This document shows, in pieces, positions 23,471-36,530 of a stretch of 64,000 bases of DNA. Within the stretch, counting starts at the first letter, position 1. Every line of letters starts with the position of its first letter. The notes under the pieces were generated by a model, which saw only the letters and a program-made list of their open reading frames with translations, was not told where the DNA came from and ran no database searches. The stretch is taken from contig NC_092859.1 in NCBI RefSeq assembly GCF_032062135.1, positions 28,827,519 through 28,891,518 on the forward strand, given 5' to 3'. This stretch comes from Pyxicephalus adspersus. Its lineage: Eukaryota > Chordata > Amphibia > Anura > Pyxicephalidae. A program made the position numbers and the translations under genes.

Positions 23471-24134
23471 ATATATATAATCGAAGATTGTAGTCTTGCT
23501 TTCATGTCCTTATTGTACAGCAAAAGCTATTTACTGGAACACCTCAAATGCAGAATGAATTAGGAAAATCTTTGTATATGCATGTGCTTTGACAACAAAC
23601 ATTGCAATGATTACCAGCAGATCCTTTGATAATGTTTTGGAATTCTTAGAGAATCTTTTGACATCAAATAGAGAGTTCCTGAACTGCTTCGCCTAGGTCA
23701 GCCATTCCTGGACAAATAAGTAGTTGTTTGAAATCTATGCCATACTCAAAGGGATCCACAGCCTTCATTCTGAGTTCCTAATCAGGCTCTTTTTATCTTG
23801 ACATGATAACACCAAATATGTCATTAGCAAAACCTAGATATTGGAGATTAAATCTAGCAGTTTCTACCTGCTTTTTCCCTACGGAAGACCTAATCTTTGA
23901 CAGCTTATCTAGAGCACGATTTCATTTTATATGGTGATAGGGGTGTACTATTTCCCTTTTCATATAACAAACCTGCATTTTCAATCATTCAGATTATGAT
24001 AATGAATACACCAGTTTGGTATCATCTTTACCTGTAGGCACTGTTTGAATGAAGATCCAATGTGTGCCTGCTCAAATTTGCTGAAAAAAAACAGCAGTTT
24101 CCATGGGGTATACATACTTCTTCACATGACTGTA

Positions 24135-26170
24135 CACAGATCTCTCAGGTGTCTGCTGGCAGATTTATCACCTATGAAACATCCTGCCATTGAGTGTAAT
24201 TTCCACCTGCTTTATATTTTGTAAGCTGGCAATAAAAGTACTTGCGATTTAAATAATTGGTTACAATTTAGGCTACTGTTTAATATTCTATAAAGCAGCA
24301 TTACAGAAATGAAATGGATGTTTAATGCCTCTAGAATTGCATTTTTATCCAAGCGTGGCAATAAGAAGAGGTTTATTGTGTTTATGGCATCATTTTATGC
24401 CTAAAATGTTAAATCTGCAGAGTTTTCCAGGAAACACAGAAAGAAAGCCTAATAGTTTCCACATTCAAAAGAAAAGTTGGTTTAGTGTGAAAGGTATTAG
24501 ATTTGCCCAACTCTTTTAAAATCAAATAAAAACGAGCTCTGAATAATTCCTATATTTCTGTGAATCAAAAAATTTGGGATTTGCTATGAAAAATTAAGTT
24601 GACCAGGCTCATCTAATTATTCCAGATCAACCTGAACCAAATGGAGCCATTCATTTCTAAAAAAAAACCTGGACACAAAAGTAACAGTAGATGCTACGTT
24701 AATACAGGACTTTTTTGAACACATTTGTAGTGTGGAGTGGCTGCTAAGAAAGGCTTACTAATAAATAAAATGTATGCATGGGCCAATTCGAAAAATCATA
24801 TTCAGTACATTCTATGAAGACCAGCAGGGGGGAACTTGGAAAGGTTGACTAAGTGCTTGGGATTTCAATGTATTAATACCATCATTATTAGCAAATTATA
24901 GAAAAATGAAGAGCTTGCTGGATTTCTGGCTAGTTAGCAGGTATTTTTTTGCATCCAGTAATATATCGGTGGTTGAGTTAGATACAATGATTAAGAAATA
25001 TTATGAATGACAAATACCCAAAGAACACAATAGAAAACATTACAATCGTTATTACTATTTTTTAAACCAATATTTACCTCTCACGGCCCAGCGATGTCCA
25101 AATATGATATCCCATGATTACCCATCTTTCGCTCGAAACATAAGGAGCTGCACTAAGCTGCTAAAAAAATGTGAAGGCCTGCATTATTTACTTGTGTTTA
25201 ACTAATAAAGCCAGCAGATATTGACAGCTGTCAACATCTGCTGACTGGATTGGCTGAGACTACCCTTGAAATTGGATTGTTCCAATTCTTCTGTCTGAAC
25301 CAGATGAAAATAACTCAAATAGCAAGAATCACCTCTGATTTAGAACTATTCAACCACCACTGTTTAAGACACTTTCAGCAAAATAGATTACTGAAAACAC
25401 TTATTTATCATAATGTAAAGCATCATTTAACAATATAAATCAGCCATGTTTATCATTTTTAAGAAACTCTGAATCTTAATAATAAAAAGCCGTTGGCCAT
25501 TAAGACTGAAGTTTATTCTGCTAATATTGTGCCTTCCCTGGTATACCACACCCCTATCAACATGCTAATAGTATTTTTAAATAAAACCTAACAATATTCA
25601 TTACATACCTAATTTTAACACCCAGCCTCATGCAGATTGCCCTAAATAAGATTCACAATTCATGACAAACTTTCATAACCAAAAGGACTGAAATTTAATA
25701 AATGATAAGAAAGGGGCCAGCAACAGGTAGGCTGGGAAAGAAGATGCTAGATGTCAGGCAGCATGGAAACAACTCTAGTGGAAAAACTGCAGCCACTAAC
25801 ACACACTACAAGAAACTCACAGTGTTCAGGGAAATCAGAGTAAGCAATATCCCTAGAAGAGAGGAGCCTTTACAATTTTGCAAACATGAAAGTAAGGCTG
25901 GAGTTCAGTTTTATGTAACTTGATGAGCATGTAACTAGCATGAAATAATTCCTGACATGGCCCAAAATGTGTAAATTTAAACTCCATCAATAAATAGCCA
26001 TTCATGAGCTCCAGTCTAGTTTCCAGTGACTAGGCTGTAATTATGACATTGATCTTCTGTAAGCAGGAGGAAGTATTTGCTGAGTCTCCTCTTTGTCACT
26101 GACCCAAAGTCACTGACCCGACTTCAACATTGTAACTTTGTACAAGTATTAGGGCAAATGCAACTGTGGC
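24135..26170. other. Unassigned AT-rich non-coding DNA
   Basis: No gene, repeat pair or RNA gene was found. The short open frames at 24325, 25250 and 25702 have no recognisable motif. Confidence 0.4.
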
Positions 26171-26378
26171 TTTGTGAAAACAGCCAATAACTGCACAGGA
26201 AGCAGAATTTACATAATTGTGTCACCTCACATAGTCACAAGTAGATGAAGATCCTAGATGATGCCTGAACAAAGATGGCTTTTTTCTTCTTGGAAGTAAA
26301 GCAATGGCTTTGATTGCCATGGGGAGTACTGTGATCTCTGTGAGGGGTAATAAATACCTGAAAGAATTATATTACACA
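26171..26378 (+). repeat. Dispersed repeat family E, copy 1
   Basis: The block shares ordered segments with 39036-39240: TTTGTGAAAACAGCCAATAA against TTTGTAAACACAGCTAAGAA, then ACTGCACAGGAA, GAACAAAGATGG, GGGGA-AGT-TG, and AATACCT-GAAG near the end. Lengths agree (208 and 205 bases). It is non-coding and the family is unidentified. Confidence 0.6.
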
Positions 26379-26609
26379 ATTACTTAGGCATACATTCCTT
26401 AAAAAGTTTATCTGACACTAGGTCTGCTTTAAACGTCCTCTGACTTCTTAAGATATAACTTAAAATTTGTTTTTTACTGAAAAATGTAACTTTGTTCATT
26501 AGGGCCCACATGCAAAACTGATGTAGAAACAGACTCAGTAAGAGATGAGATGGTCTCCTTGTGATGTCCTTCTAGATGCCCCTTGTGATTGTATAGATAT
26601 GTTGTTAAT

Positions 26610-26800
26610 TAACATTCTCTGCTGTTCTCTTCATTTCCATCCCAATTACCTGTATCCTCCTTGTTTGTCTTTCATTCTTTTGGCTGATTAAAGATTGCGG
26701 TGACGGCCATGGAATGTGACTGGTGCGGGAGCTTCAGGAGGTCAAAATCATTTGTCAGTCTGCGGAATGTGGCGGACAGAGTGGGCAGACTTTTAGTGGC
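26610..26800. promoter_or_regulatory. Candidate conserved non-coding element
   Basis: The block is repeat-free with retained CpGs (TTGCGGTGACGGCC, GTGCGGGAGC, CTGCGGAATG, GGCGGAC) and a GGCTGATTAAAG homeodomain-like site, in otherwise CpG-poor DNA. No convincing coding frame is present. The call is by texture only. Confidence 0.25.
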
Positions 26801-27029
26801 ATTCACTTGTAAAATATCATTATGTTATTAACTCTGAAGATGCTTCTGTATGGCCAATTATCCATAAGACACCTTTTTTTCTATTGTGGACTTAGCCTCT
26901 GCTGATGGTGAATCTAAATATATAACTGACTGTGTGGCTTTACAGATGCCCAGACATATGTTTGTTCTAAATGTAACATATGTTTGTAGCCATTAAAATT
27001 TGATGTCAAGCATATTAATCTGAATTTAA

Positions 27030-27640
27030 ATTAACACTACTAAACCCTATGGCCTCATCCTTTTTACTAGAGGGGAGGGAAGTGTCCCTCATTTGAGTGA
27101 CTTATTAGCAGAGTGTGCAATCTGATCTCTGGGCTATATAGGCCTATTCTACAACAGTGATATGAGTTAGTAGGAGTAGCTGGGTATATAGTATGAAGCT
27201 AGGGGGATTAACACATCACAGTAGAATTATAGAACTTCAGTAAAGATCATTTATTTTGGTTCACGCATAACTCAAAAGGGCTTTACATCAGTATAAACCA
27301 AAAACAATACAGATTTGATGGGAAATAAACCCACAGGTAAATGATTCATCAGTCCTGATGTCAAAAGCAGCTATGCCGGGAGGGCACCCGGTACTCACAG
27401 GTAGCAAAGGTTTCCAGTATTAGTTTCATCCCAAAACAGAGAGCTGCCTGGTGCTGCTGTTTTCAGTCCCATTCCTCACTCCAAGACTGAGACTCACCTT
27501 TTTCCTGACATCCCCAGAAATATCTTTCTGGTCAGTCTGGAATCTCTAGTCTGAAAAAATCCTGTACTGCGGTGGGATAGGAAGGCCCACCCAGGTATTT
27601 CCCTCCTATCTCAGAGTCCGGCCCTGTAAGAAGCTAATCA
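27030..27640 (-). repeat. Possible LTR-like or other retroelement segment
   Basis: Read on the minus strand, the segment has a CCGGGTGCCCTCCCGGCATA hairpin-like stretch and an AATAAATGATCTTTACTG polyadenylation-type motif. These fit an LTR, but no TG...CA boundaries or target duplication could be placed. The call is weak. Confidence 0.22.
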
Positions 27641-28189
27641 TACAGCAACCATAGGCCGCAAAACAAAACTTTCCAGACTTGTTACACAGTTACCTATTTT
27701 CAGAGGGACCACGGCCTAAAGCAGGGTGGAATAAATTTACAATCCAGTGCCCACCCCTGTCGTACAATAACTATACAATTTATTTTAAACCTACTCATCA
27801 AGCTGCCCAAAATGTAGTCTTTAACTCCAGAAATATCTACCAATCAACTACCTATCTAACTATTAAAATTTAGCTTTAAAGTAACCCTGTGCTTTGTAAT
27901 TTTAAGAGAAAGCACCAGGCTTTGTTTGATTGCTTAGTATCCCAAAATCATATATTTACCTTTACTCCCTCCATGGGACAATGCTGTTGCTTGGCCCAGG
28001 AACATCACATGAGGACGGGGAGACTGTCATTCCCATGTATGCTCAGACTAAAGATTCCGTTTGTTCCTTTCAGGTGAAGCAAATGAGCATAAGAGAGGCA
28101 ATATAGAGAACCTGTTGCTTTACCTATCATGGGAAAACCACAGGTCCACTTGATGGTGGTCAGCAGGACCAACTGTAATAGAGGTGCTT

Positions 28190-28340
28190 TAATTTCCAGA
28201 AACATAATGTGTAGTTTTATTTTGAAAGCTCTTAAACAATTAGACATTTTGTTCATTGTCTTTAATGGCCGTACGTTTAATGTCTCCAGTGGATTGCTGA
28301 TTTTCTTGGCAGAGAGTTGCAGAAGAATGAGGCAGGGGCA
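28190..28340. promoter_or_regulatory. Candidate conserved non-coding element
   Basis: The block is dense in homeodomain and Sox-like sites (AACAATTAGACATTTTGTTC and CATTGTC) and is followed by GGCCGTACG. It is free of recognised repeats. Frames are open on both strands across it (115 codons on minus, 75 on plus), but neither peptide resembles a known protein. The call is by texture only. Confidence 0.22.
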
Positions 28341-31300
28341 TGTAGCGTACACTTAGTAACATATGGTATATTTCACATGTCATTTTTCACTTAGGAGTAT
28401 CAGCCTGTCTATTTCAGCCCCTGGAGACAATGCTTAGTGATCTTGTCTCCTCTTATGCTTCAGAAATCTATCGACCCTGAGCTTGTCTGTGCAGTTCTCA
28501 CAGCCTGTCCATCATGCATTGGAAAAAAGCTTCTATGACAAGCAGGGTTGTAGGCGCCACGCTATGTGCAATAAAAAAAAGTGTAAATTTTGTACTGGAT
28601 CAAAATTAAAATAATAAATGTAGCATGCACATATAATTGTTTTTATCACCATAAGTGTAAATATCAAATAAAAAATTCACATTGACAGCTGCTTTCTTTA
28701 ACTTGGAGCTGGCATGAAGGGGTCATGGACATGGTAATATACAGAACAATAAAACATTACCCAGCAATTTTTTAATATATCTTTTATAAACTGATAAATA
28801 AACTTTTCTGAAAAGTGTGACCTACAACTCAAATCTAAGTCAAAAGGTTCATGTTCGCCCTACCTGAGGTTTTAGTTGAATCTTGCAGGTTTGCTCCTTG
28901 TCCGCCCTTTAAAAATTGGTGGATTTACCCAGGATGAATACTTATCCCTGATGTAGTTCATGGCTTTTAACTTTGGTCAGCAGGTTACAAAGGCTGAAAA
29001 TTGTGCAAGAAGAAACCAAAGAAACCAAATATGGCCAATAATGTCAGCGGGGTTTTCCTGCCCTAGGGGACCACCGATGTTAAGGGAAGACAAATGGCCT
29101 GGTCTAGTAAAGGAAGGGGTAGGGTGCACTGTTACTGTCCCTTGTTCTTCTCCTAGACACCCAGGCTGCATGCCTAGATTATGGTTTGGTGTGAATTTAA
29201 TTTGAATCTTTCCAACATTCTCCTCTTTTTAATGTTCTGTAACTTTAAAAAAGAAGAACAAATGGAATGAGATCCTTTAGAAATTCCAACCAAACCCATA
29301 AAAATGCATGCAACCAGACAACCGCCACTTAATAAAAATGTTCACTTCTGTTTACCTTGAAAATAGATATACTGTCTACTATTTACATGAGCTGATGAGA
29401 GCCAGTTGTTAGTGCAGACAGTGGACAAAACATGGCCATTCTTTAATAAAAAGGAGCTAATGGAAGTTATCTTGGACAACAGATATGTTGGGTTCTAATA
29501 GAACCCAAGGTTTTTTGCAATCAGCCTGAATCTAAACAGCAACACTAGTAGACAGGTATAATGCACAGATGAGGGGTTAGTGAGGATAACATATAGTCCC
29601 TTACTATCATCACTATCAAAATAATAATTAATATTGATAATATTATTTGCTGGGAAATCATGGGGAGTAGAGGTGTATCTTGTTCTGTATGTATCTAAGC
29701 CTTTGCTTGTTATCAACCGCATAAATAATACAAATGAAAAATATCAGCCTAGATAATGATTGCCCTGGAGGAATTGTGGGAAAATCATTACATAATCATT
29801 ACATAAAGATATATATAATTCTATAATGTGTATTTCCAGCAGGCAGCCCTCTTCTCTCTGCTATCATCTTGGCCATCAAATAATTGCGTTATATTATGTA
29901 TCTGTAGAGCTTCAGCAAGTATTGTCACATACAACTCATGGATGGAATTTGGTGTTCAAATGGTACAAGCACACTCCCACATTTTGGGTATAAATATCCT
30001 ACATCACATACATGGTCACCACTTCTGACGTAAACATTTCATTCACTGTACAATTCTGTCTGAATACATTCCTGACATGTCACAATATCCAAAAAAAATA
30101 ATGTATTTCAGAAATTCTACAGCCCGTGTCATTTAAAAACCATCTTTGATCTCCAGTCCGTGACATTGTTTAGACTGAGTCTGTTGCAAGAAGAGAAAAG
30201 AATTTTCATAGTCTCCACTTTTCTGGTAGTTTACCCATACACTGCAAGTCAAACGTTAAAAGGCCCAAGCTGGAGCTAATCTTTATCTAGCAAGTGTAAA
30301 AGATTACATAGACACAATGTTTTACATGGTTTTGCCATCTCCAGTGGCATTACTCAACTTTTTTAAACCTTAATAGTGGAAGATACTCAACCCCTCTACC
30401 TGTCTCAGAACCCTATCTATCTCATATAGATCTTTTATTTGCCAGTTCTAGTTGTGCTAAGATCTTCACTGTGTAACCTGTTGAGTATCACACAGTACCT
30501 CCCCAAAAAAAGAAAATTTTTGCTAGCTTCTGTTTTTTTGTTTTGTTTTTTTTTGATAATGCATCTGCAATCCCAGTTCATCCCTTAGCAAAGACTATCC
30601 ATCACCCTTTAAGCCTTTTATAACCAGAGCCCTTTGAAGACTTTATATCCAGACCAAACTAAGCAGTGTCAGTATGTATTATTTATTTAATTTGTTTGAT
30701 TCTATTACAACCAAAGCAAATACGGGATATTTGGGCAGAATTTGTAATGGCCCAAGATAAAACATCAACTCTCTGCACAGGTTGCAACTATAGCCATATC
30801 AAACCATACAATTACTGCAAGGCCCAGCAGCATTGGGGGCCTTGCACTGCTTTGTTGCATAGAGATGTATAAAATTACAAACATATTTTACAATTCATTT
30901 TGGGTAAATTAAATGTATATATAGTTTAAACCATTATCAAAATTGAAACCATATAGGCCAGCAGAAGGACCTAGGATGTAGAGTAGAGAGGTAAAGGACA
31001 TCTTAATGTTTTAGCTCTGGGACCCCATCAGATATTATATTCCTAGTTGGTGTTTCTAAAATCACCCCAGGGCACCAATTTATGAATAGTTTAGATGTAA
31101 AGGTTTTTTTTAGACCATTCTTTAAGACATCAGCACCTTGGACAGCAGCATTCTATAGAGTCACAGCCCTGGTCTGTCTCACCCTCCCAGATTTTATTGA
31201 TTTGGAAGGCAAATAAGCACAGACCCATTGCTCAGTGGTAACCCAATTTAAATGTAAAATCCAGGGAGTGAAAGTCTTCCCCGTCAGCAAATGAAGGGAT

Positions 31301-31852
31301 CTCTCCTAAGCTCGCTTGTCATTTCATTGCATAAATGTCTGAACAGTTTGTGCTCTGAAGGTACCTCAGTAATTGCAAATCACAGATAAACAAAGAAAAG
31401 GCAGATACACAAAACAATCCTTCACATCTCCCCCACCCTGTGTCTGTATTAGATCATACTGAAAGCTGGACTAAAACAATCATACAGGTAAAAGGCAATT
31501 CAAGCCTGGGGAACCTAGTGTAGTGATCAAGAGAAAGTGATGTATAGCACCACAGAGAGAAGACGCAATCAGTAACTATTCTGGGTACTACTGGGTACTG
31601 CTAGTTTTTTTCACTTGTTTTCTGCTTTTCTATTTAAATAATCCTATTTAGTTGTAATTCCTAAAATGTATCTAAAGGCAGTAATAGTAGGTTAAGGTTT
31701 AAAATGATTTTAATACTCAAAGGATGAAGAAAGCATTAACAATGGCACACCAGCAATGGTTGTACAACCAGCCATTACTGTTGCTACTGATCTTGAAAAT
31801 TGTCATTTTCATAACAATTTTCAACAGTATCTGATATGTGTTCACCTATATT
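28341..31852. other. Unassigned AT-rich non-coding DNA
   Basis: No gene or recognised transposon. A block at 31255-31420 (CTCAGTAATTGCAAATCACA and flanks) has the even composition of a possible regulatory element. A T-rich run lies at 30530-30555. Confidence 0.4.
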
Positions 31853-32045
31853 CCCAAAGTGTATAACCTGTGATGAAGGGGGACTTTTGGAGCCCCTGAA
31901 AGGTGTTGGCTTTTCTTCCACCCAAATGCAAACAAATAAAATCTTCCTTTGGCACTAATATTGGTGTGGTATTGTTGTTGCTATCTTCACTATCTGGACT
32001 ATACTGAGAGCTTCCTATATGAGTACAGGGCTTTACGATGGCAGA
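31853..32045 (+). repeat. Dispersed repeat family F, copy 1
   Basis: CTGTGATGAAGGGGGACTTT is followed by CCCCTGAAAGGTGTTGGCTT and later GGTGTGGTATTGTTGTTGCT. A diverged second copy of the first part lies at 32710-32770 (CCTGACAAAGTGGGGTC and TTCTGAAATGTGTTGGCTTT). The family resembles a repeat I recall from amphibians with a GAAACGCGTTGG motif. It is non-coding. Confidence 0.45.
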
Positions 32046-32078
32046 CATAAGAGAGCTGGTCAGGTGTATTCAATGTCC

Positions 32079-32376
32079 AATGACATGTACACATGTCATA
32101 TGATTCTCCCCGATACAACAGTCCAGCATCTCAGATGAGAATCTAAAAAAAGTCGCCTTGACATATTCATGAATGGCCAACAGTGAACGACCACAATAGA
32201 ACTGAAAGGAGGAGAGCACAGCGGGGTGCCGTTTCCTTGTTCTCCTTTCTTTCATCTCCCTAGAACAGAATGGTGCTGTATGTATAGCACTCATTCATTC
32301 ATCTGTAACTCTTTTTTGGTTGGAAACAATCATGAAAGATAATTTCTGTTTTCGTGAACGTGAGTACGCAGCCTTA
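32079..32376. mobile_element. Palindromic MITE, GCTACGTACACAC family, copy 2 (degenerate)
   Basis: The interior follows the same order as copies 3 and 5: a GGAGAGCACAGCGGGGTGCC segment, a GAATGGTGCTGTATGTATAG hairpin, and GGTTGGAAACAATCATGAAA. The ends are eroded (right end GAGTACGCAGCC). It opens a run of four copies of the family. Confidence 0.75.
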
Positions 32377-32699
32377 CGCATGGAAGTGCAATTGTTGTCA
32401 CCAGAACAGGAATAGAGGGGAGATCATCCTAGGTATAGTGTCAAATATTAAGAAATTAACACCTAGATCACAGATAAAGGGCAATCCCAATGGGAATTAA
32501 TCAACCTTAAAGTGAATGTAGAATGATTATTTTTTGTTTACTTGGAGATTGTGGTGAAGAGTTAGAAATCCTGCCAGGTATTTTATTCAAAATATTGTAT
32601 CATACAAAAAACAAAACATTGATCAATAGGTTCCCTAACATCATGGCTATAAATAACATATGAACATATTGCCAGTATACCATATACCAATGACAATCT

Positions 32700-32785
32700 T
32701 TAATGTGTTATTTGGAGTCCTGACAAAGTGGGGTCATGTAAATTTCTGAAATGTGTTGGCTTTTTATGATACAGCATTTTGCATA
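32700..32785 (+). repeat. Dispersed repeat family F, copy 2 (partial)
   Basis: It shares CCTGA--AAGTGGGG and CTGAAA-GTGTTGGCTTTT with copy 1 at 31.86 kb. The copy is short and diverged. Confidence 0.35.
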
Positions 32786-32922
32786 AAAAAATCGGGACTA
32801 TCTTGCGTTTGGAATTTTTTTTATCTTTGCAGACACAGCCAGCACTTGAATGAAGAGTGGTGGTCGATCCGCCACCCCTCTTGAGAGTTTTGCCTGGGGG
32901 TAATTATTTGTTCCACCATGCC

Positions 32923-33270
32923 TAAAGCTACGTACACACGTCAGATTTTTATCGCCCGATAATCGGCATCGGACAATTATCGGGCGAAAATCTGCCGTGT
33001 GTACAGTCGGTGTCCAGTCGGTGTCATCCATCGTCCGGACGACCGACCTGCCGGATCCACGGACGATGGACGACAGCCGATCCTAATGAAAGGGAAGGGG
33101 AGAGCGCGCAGCAGGGTGCCGCTCGGTCGCTCTCCCCCTCCCCTCTCCATAGAGCATGAACGGTGCTGTATGTACAGCACCGTTCATGCATCGTGCACTC
33201 CCTTGTCGTTGGAAAGGATCGTGAAAGATCCTTTCCAACGACAAAAATTGCAAGTGTGTACGCAGCTTAA
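32923..33270. mobile_element. Palindromic MITE, GCTACGTACACAC family, copy 3 (best preserved)
   Basis: The ends are TAAAGCTACGTACACACGTC and, inverted, TTAAGCTGCGTACACACTTG. A left sub-terminal hairpin is built on ATCGCCCGATAATCGG and TTATCGGGCGA. A right one is built on GTCGTTGGAAAGGATC and GATCCTTTCCAACGAC. An 11-base tandem duplication (CAGTCGGTGTC) occurs at about 33005-33026 and is absent from copy 5. Open frames on both strands are palindrome by-products. Confidence 0.9.
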
Positions 33271-35313
33271 GACCTAACAGAAAATACCCATTGCTATACC
33301 ACAGATCCAACATTTACATCCTCATCTGGGGAGATTCACACTTCCAACTTCTGAATTTGACAATGGTCATCAGAAGTGTGGAGAAATCCAAAATGTTTTT
33401 CCAAAGTTTTTCACTACAGTAGCAAAGCAGGAAAATATCTTTCAAACAGGAAATGTGCAAACATGAGATACTTCACCTACTATATTTAAAAATAAGTTTT
33501 TTTTGTGGCTTTTTATTAACGCTGACAAAGCAGAGTAATGATGTGCAAGCAACCGATTAGATTTCAGATCGCTGGAGAAGAGGAAGATCATTTCTAATTG
33601 GTTGCTACTCCAATCTCTAGTTGTCACCAGCCATTGCATTGTCTTATTGAATAAGCCCATTAGTTTCAGTGCTACATTTTTAATATCTATCATCTTTAAT
33701 CTGTCACATAACCTGTTAACACACAATTACATGGCATTTGCTGAAACCAGTCATCTCACACATCCATATTTAATGATAGCCTGCTGATTGCGGTCTCTTT
33801 TCTGTATTCTCCGTTTTCTCCACATATTTTTCTTCTCACTGCAGCGTAATTCAAAGTACAGCAACTCTGTGACAGATTAATGAAAAGCAACAGCTTTTCT
33901 GAAAAACATACTAATTCAAGTTTAATCAAATGCTTCTTTTTTGATGAGGAAAAAAAATACTTTAGTGTGGGTGTAACATTTCTTTTTTAAATGTTCAGGT
34001 TTGATATGTCCTTCAGTGATAAACATGGTATTCTCTTAAGGAGACACTTTTTATGAGGCATTGTAAACACTATTATGCATTATTCATACTGTAACTAAGT
34101 ATCTACCAACAATGTACCGTATAAATTCAAATATAAACCAATATTGTTTACACTTAAAATGAGATTTCATTTTCAATCTCAATTTATTTAGATTACTGGA
34201 TTGGTGGCCTTGCTTTAACTTCATCTTCTCATTTCAGCCATTACGTCTCCTCTTTTCAACTGCTGCCACCTCTGTATTTTTTAGCCTGTTTGTAGTCCTA
34301 AAATTGTAGTGTACTATTGCTGCTACTGTCATTCTGAATCATTTTCACAAAAAAAACCACAAATAGGCTCATAAGTGACAGACAATTGAAGATGCACTAA
34401 TGGGTGGGTAGGTGAGGGGACCTAATGGCCTCATGTTAAGCAAAGTTTATCGTCATTGTAAACTGAGCCCCCTGAGTCTCTTTTGAGACAATCAATTTTA
34501 CGTGTTACCAGCTTTCTTGACAAAGAGGAGCTTGGATTATACATAATTAGGCTTATATTTGAGTTCCTGACATCTCAATTGAAGATTAAATGAATAGTAA
34601 AATATAGGTTGGTTCTCTCCTGTCTGTTTGTGTGAGTTTGAGCCTCCTCTAGTAAGAATAAATAGTAAAAATACAAAGTAGAAAGAAGGAAGTCTGAGGT
34701 TTAAAAGTTAGTGCAGATAGTTATTATGTATTTATACATTATTGATTGATAATTATATAATACAATTCTTGCGTTATATCCGTAATCTTGTTTACATTCA
34801 CAAGATTTGGATAACTGTACTAGTCTATAGATTTGAAGAATATATGCTCTTCCTCATTTCCTCTATCTCCTGTCCACCTCTATAAAATATGTCCATTATC
34901 TATGCCCAATTACCTTGTGTGCCTAACCTCAGGCATAATTTTACATCTTAAATAACAGGCTCCTTATAAAGGTGCCTTCTTTAACATTCCATAATGTTCC
35001 CTGTACTCCACAGGTGTGTGTATTTGGTCTTTTCTTTCTTTAGTGGAGTGCACCAATGGACAGTGAGACAGATGCACTGTGGTGTATCTTTATAAAGGAA
35101 TAAGGGATATTTATGTATAAAAGGAATTGTCTGAAAAGTCTAACCTGATTCATTTTTTTTCATTGACTTATACTTTTGGACTTCCTTTCTCCAGTCTATA
35201 TCTATAAATTGTTACAAGAAGCTAATATAAGGACATTTATTCATTATTAAAAAAAAATACCTAAATGGAACAATTGGTGATTTTTTATGCTGCTTTCAAA
35301 GGTATATAAACCC
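33271..35313. other. Unassigned AT-rich non-coding DNA
   Basis: No gene. The block at 33780-33910 (CACTGCAGCGTAATTCAAAG, then GATTAATGAAAAGCAACAGC) has texture suggestive of a conserved element, without proof. Confidence 0.4.
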
Positions 35314-35641
35314 TAAAACAGCGTACACACTTCCAGTTATAGTGGTTGGAAAGGAACTTTAACGTTCCTTTCCAATGACTATGCACTGCACGATGCATGA
35401 ACGAGTGCTGTACATACAGCACCGTTCTGCTCTATGGAGAGGGGTGGCGACGAACAACGGAGAAGCACCCTGCTGTGCTCTCTCCCCCTTCCCTTGCATT
35501 ACAATTGCTCGTTGTTTATCGTCCATGGATGGTCGTTCGGACAATGAGCAACGCACGCTGTACACACTTCAGATTCTCATCCGATATTGGACCTGCGCTG
35601 ACTATCGGGCGAGAACCATTGGAAGTTTGTACGTAGCTTAA
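35314..35641. mobile_element. Palindromic MITE, GCTACGTACACAC family, copy 4 (inverted)
   Basis: The same family lies in the opposite orientation to copies 3 and 5. The GGTTGGAAAGGAACTTTAAC hairpin is at the left and the CTATCGGGCGAGA segment at the right. The ends are AGCGTACACACTTCC and GGAAGTTTGTACGTAGCTTA. It is more diverged than copies 3 and 5. Confidence 0.87.
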
Positions 35642-36397
35642 CAATGAACTTCTGTTATCTGCTACCTTTGGGTCTGCCAACTAAACAGCCGAAAATACTT
35701 TGTTATATTTGTTTATTAGCCACTAAATAATATCTGTTAATCTGCCAATCTTGTGAGCAGATAGCTTTCTCCCTGTAGTCTTATTCTAGGTGACAATACT
35801 GCTCATCCATAGATAAAGGACAGAGAGTCACAGTTGTCATCTTAGGACACTAAAACGTTTTTGTTTTTTAAGTTTAGATTTTAAAATCTAGATGCAACTC
35901 TGTCTATAGAATCAGGAGGCTGTGATAATCATTGACATTGACAATGCTTTGGCACATTACTTCCCTATCTCACAAAACTTTTAATCATTGTGGATTTGCA
36001 CTGCTATAAAGCTGAAGGTATTAAAAAATGAGCAAGCAGTTGACAGATTTGAATTGCCCCTCCCTAGTCCTAGACATAACGCATACACAGGGATCATTAT
36101 CAGTAAAGCAGGAGCATTATCCTACAAAATAGTATTATGTTATTAAATTAATCCATGCAATCACACTGCGCTAAACTACATTGAATTATGACATTATGTA
36201 CTGACTTTAGGGAGATATAGCGGAAGAAAGTCTTAAATGTCTTTATTGGTGGTTCTTATTTTCCTTTTAAGTAATAACAAACTTAGCTTTACTGACTGCA
36301 GCCATGAATTATCATTTGAAACGTATACAGTATGTCCTAGTTTTCACATATGTTACCTATGACAAAAATAACAAGGCCATACTGAAAAAGATGTTGA

Positions 36398-36530
36398 AAA
36401 CGAGAGAAGGAATAAAAGGAAAAGAATAAGGAAGGAAGAGAAGTGAAGAAGGAAAGTAGGAAGAGAAGAAGGAAGGAGGAAAAAGACGAAGGAAGAAATC
36501 AAGGAAAGAAGCAAGGAAAGACCAAAGGAC
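36398..36530 (+). repeat. Homopurine (GA-rich) tract
   Basis: About 130 bases are made almost wholly of A and G on the plus strand, with only scattered pyrimidines. The 132-codon frame overlapping it is Lys/Glu/Arg-rich because of this composition and is not a gene. Such tracts can form triplex DNA and act as replication or recombination hotspots. Confidence 0.85.

Larger units (their letters stand above)
22509..24134 (-). mobile_element. Tc1-family transposon, full extent, interrupted by a MITE
   Basis: The left end (TAAAGTCATATAAAATAAG) matches the reverse complement of the right end (TACAGTCATGTGAAGAAG). A second pair lies further in: AGATCTTCATTCAAAC at 22580 and GTTTGAATGAAGATCC at 24044. 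Both ends carry TA. The element spans 1,626 bases, of which about 228 are the inserted MITE, leaving about 1.4 kb, the normal Tc1 size. The transposase lies on the minus strand. Confidence 0.82.

Noticed and set aside
28005..28352. 115-codon minus-strand frame overlapping a 75-codon plus frame
   Set aside because: Neither peptide resembles a known family. Length alone is within chance for 64 kb of six-frame DNA.
32977..33313. Several overlapping frames of 67-92 codons on both strands
   Set aside because: All fall within MITE copy 3. Similar peptides from opposite strands reflect the inverted repeat.
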